Positions 58,054 to 64,000 of a stretch of 64,000 nucleotides of DNA are shown piece by piece. Source of the stretch: Prochlorococcus sp. AG-347-L17 (GTDB lineage: Bacteria; Cyanobacteriota; Cyanobacteriia; PCC-6307; Cyanobiaceae); NCBI GenBank assembly GCA_003278925.1, contig QCCN01000009.1, positions 1-64,000 of the forward strand, read 5' to 3'. The stretch's first letter is position 1, and each line of letters starts with the position of its first letter. The notes beneath the pieces are model-generated. The model searched no databases, was not told the DNA's origin, and saw nothing but the letters and a program-made list of their open reading frames with translations. A program made the translations under genes and the position numbers.

Positions 58054-59625
58054 ATGAAAAAAAAAATTGTTTTATCAATATTTATTATTTTAATTTCTTT
58101 TTTACAGAATTCTTGCGGCTCAAAAAGAATATCTAAAAAAATCATAGTAGCGAGTTCTGGAAAAATTGAATCTTTAGATCCAGCTAGAGCAAATACTCTT
58201 AAAGCAATTCAATTAATCAGTTCTCTTGGAGACACATTATATGAATTAAATTCTGATGGAGAATTAATCCCTGAATTGGCCTTGGGGATGCCAGTTATTT
58301 CAAAGGATAGACTTCAAATAACTATCAATTTAAGAAAGAATGTTTTTTTTCACGATGGAACTGCATTTAACTCAAATGCTATGAAGTTTACCTTTGATAG
58401 ATTCAAAAGAATTGGAACGATGAACTATATTTTAGGAAATAAGATTAAATCAATAGAAACGCCAAGTGAATATTCAATCATAATAAATTTGAATAAACCA
58501 TCAAGTTCTTTAAATGGTTTACTCACATCAGTAAATTTAACTCCAATATCTCCAACATTTTACAAACAATATTCTGATAAGTTTCTAAATGAAAAATTCG
58601 TTGGTACTGGCAAGTATGTGCTGACTAGTTTTTCTAATGAAATTCAATTAATTGATCCATATTTGAATTATTGGGGTGAAAAGCCCTTAAATAAAGGCAT
58701 TAATTTTGTGGGATATTCAAATTCATCATCTCTTTTTGGGGCTTTAAAAAGTAAACAAATCGACGTGCTTTTATCAAATTCAATTGATGATAGTCAGAGA
58801 AAAAGTTTAAATAATTTAAGCAAAAATAAACAGTTTAATGAAGGGAATAGCCCTTTCACTGAATTAAGTTTTATAAGCCTCAAAACTAGTTCTTATCCCT
58901 TAAGTAATCTTAATTTAAGATTGGCTTTAGCAAAAAGTCTTAATAGAAAATTGATTAGTGAGAAAGTAAGTTATGGATTGAGGAAGCCATCTAGATCAAT
59001 TATTCCTCCGATATTAAAAAAAGATTATCAAGAACTGTGGCCTAAATATGATTATTTAGAAGCAAGAAGGTTATTGCAAAAAGAAAATTATTGCAATGGA
59101 AATATTCTAAAAATACCCCTTACTTATAGATCGAATGTACCAGCAGACAAGCTTATTGCTCTGACATGGCAAGAAGAAATCAAAAATTCTTTGAAAGATT
59201 GTATTGATATTGAACTCAATGGAGTTGAATCTACAACGGTTTATAAGAATCTAAGTTTAGGAATTTATACGGCAGTTCTTCTAGATTGGACTGGGGCTTA
59301 TTCAGATCCAGAGGCCTATCTTACCCCTCTTTTAAGTTGCAATGAAATAGTTGATGGCATATGTAAAAAAGGAGAATCAGTTTACAGCGGTAGTTTTTGG
59401 GGATCTAATAAAGTGGAAAGTTTATTTCTTGAGAGTGAAAAAATAAGTGGAATTAAAAGATTAGAAAAACTTGTTGAAATTGAAAAAATAGCAGCAAGTT
59501 CAATACCTTATATTCCTATTTGGATCTCCTCTCAAAAAGCATGGTCACAAAATAAAATATCAAAACCTATTTTTAATGGCGCAGGAATAATTTCATTGAG
59601 TGATCTTGAGTTAATTAATGAGTAG
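58054..59625 (+). CDS. ABC transporter family 5 substrate-binding lipoprotein (peptide/nickel type)
   Basis: This is a periplasmic solute-binding protein of the DppA/OppA/NikA family. The N-terminus KKKIVLSIFIILISFLQNSCG is a lipoprotein signal with an imperfect lipobox; Cys would be the lipid site at about residue 21. The body shows SLDPARANTLKAIQLISSLGDTLYE, ELALGMP and the family segment NVFFHDGTAFNSNAMKFTFDR. Late on, LRLALAKSLNRKLI is also typical. The 523 residues are normal. The permease gene overlaps its end by 8 bases. The ligand may be peptides, metals or another solute; no ATPase or second permease is nearby. Confidence 0.88.
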   Translation: MKKKIVLSIFIILISFLQNSCGSKRISKKIIVASSGKIESLDPARANTLKAIQLISSLGDTLYELNSDGELIPELALGMPVISKDRLQITINLRKNVFFHDGTAFNSNAMKFTFDRFKRIGTMNYILGNKIKSIETPSEYSIIINLNKPSSSLNGLLTSVNLTPISPTFYKQYSDKFLNEKFVGTGKYVLTSFSNEIQLIDPYLNYWGEKPLNKGINFVGYSNSSSLFGALKSKQIDVLLSNSIDDSQRKSLNNLSKNKQFNEGNSPFTELSFISLKTSSYPLSNLNLRLALAKSLNRKLISEKVSYGLRKPSRSIIPPILKKDYQELWPKYDYLEARRLLQKENYCNGNILKIPLTYRSNVPADKLIALTWQEEIKNSLKDCIDIELNGVESTTVYKNLSLGIYTAVLLDWTGAYSDPEAYLTPLLSCNEIVDGICKKGESVYSGSFWGSNKVESLFLESEKISGIKRLEKLVEIEKIAASSIPYIPIWISSQKAWSQNKISKPIFNGAGIISLSDLELINE

Positions 59626-60640
59626 AAATTTAAATAAACTATTAAATTATTCCTTATTAAAAATTTCATTAATACCGATAATGTTATGGATAATTTCTTC
59701 ATTAGTTTTTATTTTATTAAGAGTTGCTCCCGGCGATCCTGTCGATGCCATACTTGGATCTGGTGCGGATGAGGTCTCTAGGGAATTTCTAAGAAATAAA
59801 TTGGGGCTAAATGAACCTTTAATAAATCAATATTTTTCATATATTAAAAATATATTGCACTTAGATTTTGGCCAATCTCTTAGTACCCAAGAGCCAGTCC
59901 TTAATATTATTATAAAGTCATTGCCTGCAAGTCTTGAGCTTGGGTTCTTTTCAATATTAAGTGCCATACTAATAGGATTTCCATTGGGATTAATTGGGTT
60001 AAGAAATAGAGGGAAAAAGACAGATTATATTGCGAGAATATTAGGAATTGCTACATATGCGATCCCTCCTTTTTGGGGTGCAATGTTAGCCCAATTATTA
60101 TTTTCTGTATTTTTTAATATTTCCCCAATTGGAGGTAGATTTCCTATATTTCAGCAACAACCCCAAATTACAGGTTTTCTAGTTTTAGATAGTATTCTTT
60201 CAAATAATATTATTTCCTTGAAAGATAGTCTTTATCATCTCGCACTCCCTTCCATTACCCTTGGCTTTTTATTAAGTGGTATATTCAGCCGCTCATTAAG
60301 AGTAAATTTGGATAAGACATTAAAAAGTGATTATGTAAATGCTGCTATATGTAGAGGAATATCGAGGAAAAAAATATTTTTAAACCATGCATTGCCTAAT
60401 GCTCTATTGCCAATTGTCACTATTTCTGGCTTGACTATGGCCTCTTTAGCAGGAGGTGCTCTCTTGTTCGAGGTGACTTTCTCATGGCCAGGTATAGCTT
60501 TAAGATTACATGAAGCTATTTCTCAAAGAGACTATACCTTGGTTCAAGGAATTGTAATTTTTACCTCTATGCTTATAGTCTCTCTAAATCTCTTCGTGGA
60601 TATTTTAATCGCATATTTAGATCCACGAATAGAGTACTAA
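59618..60640 (+). CDS. ABC transporter permease (DppB/OppB type)
   Basis: This is the inner-membrane permease of a peptide/nickel-type importer. An N-terminal helix and ISSLVFILLRVAPGDPVDAILG (the DppB start motif) precede five further helices. The EAA loop region is visible in YVNAAICRGISRKKIFLNHALPNALLPIV (about residues 239-267). The 340 residues are normal. It overlaps the binding-protein gene by 8 bases. The usual partners DppC, DppD and DppF are not here and would have to be encoded elsewhere. Its stop interlocks with that of the convergent gene (CTAA, 60637-60640). Confidence 0.9.
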   Translation: MSRNLNKLLNYSLLKISLIPIMLWIISSLVFILLRVAPGDPVDAILGSGADEVSREFLRNKLGLNEPLINQYFSYIKNILHLDFGQSLSTQEPVLNIIIKSLPASLELGFFSILSAILIGFPLGLIGLRNRGKKTDYIARILGIATYAIPPFWGAMLAQLLFSVFFNISPIGGRFPIFQQQPQITGFLVLDSILSNNIISLKDSLYHLALPSITLGFLLSGIFSRSLRVNLDKTLKSDYVNAAICRGISRKKIFLNHALPNALLPIVTISGLTMASLAGGALLFEVTFSWPGIALRLHEAISQRDYTLVQGIVIFTSMLIVSLNLFVDILIAYLDPRIEY

Positions 60641-62187
60641 TTTTCGGAAATTTCTTTTATCGTTTCAAGATCTAAAAGATGGAAGTCAAGTCCCAAATCT
60701 CTTTGGTTTTTAACTACATTAGGGATCTTTTGGTCTTTAATATTTTTTAAAAATTCAACTATAAATTTAGTAGATAAATCTTGTACTAATATTGGCTCTG
60801 AACCAATAAAAGATTCACTTATTTTGAAGAGGTCATTATTTTCTTCATAGCTTTTATTAATTCTTATTGGAGAGAAATGGCTCGCTCCTTCAATAATTAG
60901 AAATCTATTTGATGGATTATCTAAAGCATAAAAAACTCTAAATTGTTCATTCATTAACGGTGTAATAAGGTCATAAGTACCACCTATTAGAAGAGTTGGT
61001 GTTTTAATGCCTGTACTTTTTTCTTTTGGCCATACTAGACTTCCAAATGAATTAAAACCTACTATGGCACTGGCCTTATTAGTGTTATTTTTCTTAGGGA
61101 ATGGTATTTCGCTCAACTGACATTGAAGTAATTTAGATAAATTTGTTACCGCAAAGTCTTTTAATGCCGAATCACATTTTTCCTCTAGTTGATCAGTAGG
61201 TTTCTTGCCTTCATATAAAAGTGCTATTAAAGCACCAAGTGAATGCCCCATTAAAATATAAGAATTATTAGGTAAATCAAATTCTCCATTTTCATGAGCT
61301 TTCAATACAGCATCTAAATCTTTAATTCTATATAAGAAAAAGTCTGCACTTCCTGGCATTGTTTCCTTACCTTCGAGTACTTCTATAAATGACTCCAAAT
61401 TACTGCCTCTATGCTCTATGAATAATATTGGCCAACCTCTTTTAGCCAATTCGTTGCCTATCCATTTGAAATTATTAATTTCGCCTCCAAGTCCTGGCAT
61501 AAAAATTATCAGTTCTTTATCTTCATTTGTTTTATTGCTTTTCCATATTGCAATTTCAAAAGGTTTCACTCGGTGAGGAGCATAAATTTTTTTATCAATT
61601 TTTATTAGATCTTTAGTTAATTTTTTTTCAGTATTTTTAAATGCATTTTGGTTCGTCCTTTCAAGTTTATTTAATTTGGATAAAAGTTCTTGTTGCATTG
61701 ATAATTCATTTTTCCAGGATGAAATTATTAAAATTAAATTATCAATATCAAGTGAAATTTCTTTTGATGGTAATGCCTTTATGATTTCTAAAGTTGAAAC
61801 TTCTTTTTTTTGATCTAATAAATTTTCTATAGTGTTATAAATTTCTGTTCCATTATTGTCATTTGGAACTTTAATGCTTTTGCTTAATTCTGTAAGAATT
61901 TTACGGCCTATCCAACTTCTTAATATTTCTCTATTTAATCCCTCTTCCTTGAAAACTGGAAATTCTAAAAATTTTGATAATTCAAAAACTCTTATTAATC
62001 CATTTTTTTTTAACCAATCTATTAATTCTGTTGAATCATCTTTGTATTTTTCTAATTTTGATAATTGTTCTATAGTAAGAGGGATTTCCATCTCTTCAAA
62101 TTTAATATTTATTTTTTCAGCAGCCTTTAAACCATTATTAAAAAATAAACCACAAAAACTAAAAAAAATTATAAAAATGTATTTCAC
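60637..62187 (-). CDS. Secreted alpha/beta hydrolase with N-terminal DUF1400-like region
   Basis: Residues 1-22 form a signal peptide ending near LKAAEK. The N-terminal region (about 25-190) resembles DUF1400 of cyanobacterial hydrolases (MEIPLTIEQLSKLEKY...). The hydrolase domain (about 200-510) shows MPGLGGEINNF, the nucleophile GHSLGA (about residue 305), GGTYDLITP (acid) and GASHFSP (histidine), so the triad is complete. At 516 residues it is in family range. The start is GTG 62187, the only start codon between the upstream stop and the signal peptide. The divergent MFS start is 2 bases away. The substrate is unknown. Confidence 0.82.
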   Translation of the reverse strand: MKYIFIIFFSFCGLFFNNGLKAAEKINIKFEEMEIPLTIEQLSKLEKYKDDSTELIDWLKKNGLIRVFELSKFLEFPVFKEEGLNREILRSWIGRKILTELSKSIKVPNDNNGTEIYNTIENLLDQKKEVSTLEIIKALPSKEISLDIDNLILIISSWKNELSMQQELLSKLNKLERTNQNAFKNTEKKLTKDLIKIDKKIYAPHRVKPFEIAIWKSNKTNEDKELIIFMPGLGGEINNFKWIGNELAKRGWPILFIEHRGSNLESFIEVLEGKETMPGSADFFLYRIKDLDAVLKAHENGEFDLPNNSYILMGHSLGALIALLYEGKKPTDQLEEKCDSALKDFAVTNLSKLLQCQLSEIPFPKKNNTNKASAIVGFNSFGSLVWPKEKSTGIKTPTLLIGGTYDLITPLMNEQFRVFYALDNPSNRFLIIEGASHFSPIRINKSYEENNDLFKISESFIGSEPILVQDLSTKFIVEFLKNIKDQKIPNVVKNQRDLGLDFHLLDLETIKEISEN

Positions 62188-62189
62188 TT

Positions 62190-63419
62190 GTGATTAGTCC
62201 AAATAGTTTACAAATTAGCAAAAATTGGTGGATTCAATTTCCATATCATTTGAGGTTAATAACCAAGATAAGATTTTACGCTGCATTTGGAGCAGGAGGT
62301 GTTATTTATTTAACATCACTTATTTTTAATAACATAGGATTATCGGCAACAGATATTGGCTTGGGGTTTACCATTTCAGCAATAATTGGAACCGTAACAA
62401 GACTATTTACAGGTAATTATCTTAATAGAACAGGGGAAATACAATTTCCAATAATTACTTCTTCAATACTAAGTATTGCCGCTAGCTTATGCCTCATTTT
62501 TTCAAGAGATACATTTTTATACATAATTGGACAATCATTTGTTGGAGCTGCTGCAGGAATATATTGGCCTGCTGCAGAGTTTGGGGTTCCCTATTTTTGT
62601 CATCCTATCGAAACACGCAAAGCTTATGCTCTTGTTAGAAGTTCGGAGGCTTTAGGAATATTTCTAGGGGTATTCTTAGGGGGTTATATGACGAATTTTT
62701 TGTATTCCAAATCAATATTTATAAATGATATATTTTGCATGTTAGTTATCACGTTTTTAATATCTAGAAATAGTTCTTCTATAAAAAGAAACCTAGAAAA
62801 TTTTCAAAAAAAATTAGTAGATCCAATTAATCAGGGACAATTGAAATGGAATAAAAATTCAACAATAATAATTTTATCTATTTTATTGATAACTACCTCT
62901 TTAGCCCTGATACAAGTAACTTTGCCTCTGGATCTAGTTAAAGGTGGAGTATATCGTAATCCATTAAGCAAAGAAATTATTAGTCTTATAATTTCAATTC
63001 AGTTAATTTTATTGTTGTTTTTACAATGGCCTGTCGGTTCTTGGATATCTAAGAAAGAAAGATTATTTGGCTTGAAATTTAGTTTAATAAATTTCACTTT
63101 CGCTTCATTTTTATTATTTATTTCTAGTTATTTAAATATCCCAGCGTTTTATTTAATTTCTTTGGCATTGATTTTAGTAAGTTTAGGGACTGCTTCATTT
63201 CTTCCAACATCAACAGATGTCGTTTTCAGAATAGCTCCTTCAAATAAAAAAGGTTTTGCACTTGCTCTATTATCACAATGTTTTGCTATGGGTTATTTTT
63301 TTGGACCATTTATTTCAGGACGCATATTAGATCTATTTGGTTATGCTTCAATAATCTGGCTTTCAATTTCTTGTTGTTGCTTTATTGCCTATACAATTCT
63401 ATTTAAGAGATTATTTTAA
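62190..63419 (+). CDS. Major facilitator superfamily transporter
   Basis: The 409 residues form about 12 membrane helices with a central cytoplasmic loop (about residues 190-222). LIFNNIGLSATDIGLGFTISAIIG and RLFTGNYLNRTG resemble the MFS helix 2-3 loop, and ISGRILDLFGYAS the late repeat. Drug- or solute-efflux types have this layout, but no substrate can be assigned. The start is GTG 62190, with a stop codon (72-74 of 62,100) just upstream in frame, so it cannot be moved far 5'. It is divergent from the hydrolase gene with 2 bases between, and its stop interlocks with the next gene (TTAA, 63416-63419). Confidence 0.85.
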   Translation: MISPNSLQISKNWWIQFPYHLRLITKIRFYAAFGAGGVIYLTSLIFNNIGLSATDIGLGFTISAIIGTVTRLFTGNYLNRTGEIQFPIITSSILSIAASLCLIFSRDTFLYIIGQSFVGAAAGIYWPAAEFGVPYFCHPIETRKAYALVRSSEALGIFLGVFLGGYMTNFLYSKSIFINDIFCMLVITFLISRNSSSIKRNLENFQKKLVDPINQGQLKWNKNSTIIILSILLITTSLALIQVTLPLDLVKGGVYRNPLSKEIISLIISIQLILLLFLQWPVGSWISKKERLFGLKFSLINFTFASFLLFISSYLNIPAFYLISLALILVSLGTASFLPTSTDVVFRIAPSNKKGFALALLSQCFAMGYFFGPFISGRILDLFGYASIIWLSISCCCFIAYTILFKRLF

Positions 63420-63787
63420 TTAATCTTTTCTAATTCAATAATTCTTCTCTCTCTTAGAAATAAGAAAAAAGGTGCTGAGAATGCGAAGGCTATAAGAAAA
63501 GTTCCAATATATACAACCCACATATTCTTCATGTTTAGTTTTTTTGATTCATTTACTATCCATATAAAAATAGCGCTTGCACCTACTAATAAGTCTCTAG
63601 AAATTGACTGAGCTGCAGGGTTTGCATTTGCTAAAGAAATGAAATTATTTATATCAAAGCTGTTTCCATATTCCCTAGCAAATTCGAAATTTGCCATCAT
63701 TGGCAGTACAGCACCCAAAATTGATAGAAAAAGGTAAAGATAAGATAGTATCTGTTTATTATCTTTTAAAATGTTAAATGAATTCAC
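63416..63787 (-). CDS. DUF2834-like small membrane protein
   Basis: The 123-residue protein has about three or four membrane segments and matches the DUF2834 pattern from memory. It begins YLYLFLSILGAVLPMMANFEFAREYG and continues with ANANPAAQSISRDLLVGASAIFIWIVNESKKLNMKNMWVVYIGTFLIAFAFSAPFFLFLRERR. The conserved LP, D-L, E-x-K-L-x-M and LFLRER-type positions are all present. The function is unknown across the family. It is divergent from the PfkB-family gene, 42 bases between starts. Confidence 0.75.
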   Translation of the reverse strand: MNSFNILKDNKQILSYLYLFLSILGAVLPMMANFEFAREYGNSFDINNFISLANANPAAQSISRDLLVGASAIFIWIVNESKKLNMKNMWVVYIGTFLIAFAFSAPFFLFLRERRIIELEKIN

Positions 63788-63829
63788 TTGTCAAAAATAT
63801 TTCTTTTAATAATAGTATTTAAAAGCTTA

Positions 63830-64000
63830 TGGTTGTTGAAAAGAATAATAAAGTTGAAGACTATAAATTTAAAAAAGGAAATTTAAATTTTGCTGTTGTT
63901 GGTCATGTTGAGTGGATAAATTTCTTAAAGGTCGATCAATTACCAAAACCAGGCGTCATTTCTCATTCTGAAAAATCTCTTGAGTATCCAGCTGGTGGTG
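63830..64000 (+). CDS. PfkB-family carbohydrate kinase, N-terminal part (cut by window)
   Basis: Only 57 codons are inside the window. After a charged lead of about 16 residues comes LNFAVVGHVEWINFLKVDQLPKPG, then EYPAGGG at the edge. This matches the N-terminus of ribokinase/PfkB sugar kinases (VVGS..D and the substrate-binding AGGGGAN region). The ATG at 63830 gives the natural start. The sugar substrate cannot be told from this part. Confidence 0.75.

Noticed and set aside
58054-60640. The incomplete peptide ABC locus as a decayed pseudogene set
   Set aside because: Both reading frames are full length with intact family motifs, so lack of partners here does not indicate decay.

Overview
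The window is a densely packed, AT-rich (roughly 30% G+C by eye) chromosomal segment of a marine picocyanobacterium, most likely a high-light Prochlorococcus. The evidence for this is: oxygenic photosynthesis genes (psbP lipoprotein, chlI, petG, petH, cytM, a CrtL-type lycopene cyclase); sasA with its KaiB-like sensor domain; a ferredoxin-NADP reductase without the phycobilisome-binding CpcD domain; the picocyanobacterial small RNA Yfr1 between guaB and trxA; very short intergenic gaps; and strong A/T codon bias. I see no phage, IS element, CRISPR array, rRNA or genomic island. No gap between genes exceeds 300 bases.

Layout. 1-4.6 kb: recB (5' end cut by the window) and recD. 4.7-8.6 kb: a DEAD-box RNA helicase behind a strong start-proximal hairpin, a small secreted protein and an ABC exporter. 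8.6-10.8 kb: psbP divergent from recR-lipA. 10.8-16.4 kb: a tight minus-strand cluster lysA-cdaA-uppS-bioB-trhO-conserved protein. 16.4-21.6 kb: rimI, clpC, a glycerol-dehydrogenase-like enzyme and an overlapping hydrolase. 21.6-27.8 kb: cdsA, a short Orn/Lys/Arg decarboxylase, an ABC1/UbiB kinase, a truncated RodZ-like protein and malQ. 28-31.9 kb: prsA, two small unknowns, sasA, tRNA-Glu(UUC) and a START-like protein. 32.1-37.6 kb: petH, then zwf-opcA-cobB. 37.6-39.9 kb (minus): folD-crtE-divergent PAP2 protein. 40-45.4 kb: a PgpH-like HD phosphodiesterase, a small membrane protein, leuA and a GH57 glucan enzyme. 45.4-49.2 kb (minus): gyrA-crtL. 49.4-52.4 kb: a CBS-less IMP dehydrogenase, Yfr1, trxA-hisH-rsmD. 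52.3-60.6 kb: petG (39 codons, minus), then a long plus-strand run cytM-rRNA/tRNA methyltransferase-chlI-ruvC-formylTHF cycloligase-sufE-hom-unknown-peptide ABC transporter binding protein and permease. 60.6-64 kb: a secreted alpha/beta hydrolase divergent from an MFS transporter, a DUF2834-type protein, and the start of a PfkB-family kinase.

How the genes work together. Most are housekeeping: DNA repair (RecBD, RecR, RuvC), the NADPH supply (Zwf-OpcA, PetH), carotenoid and prenyl precursors (CrtE, CrtL, UppS), chlorophyll (ChlI, with tRNA-Glu as tetrapyrrole precursor), amino acids (LysA, LeuA, Hom, HisH) and cofactors (BioB, LipA, CobB, FolD). The window appears to hold both a synthase (CdaA) and a probable degrader (PgpH-like) for cyclic di-AMP. 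I found no convincing undescribed multi-gene system. The best second looks are the deaD start-codon hairpin, the membrane-anchored PetH, the two divergent GTG starts 2 bp apart at 62.19 kb, the degenerate GyrA box and the c-di-AMP pair.
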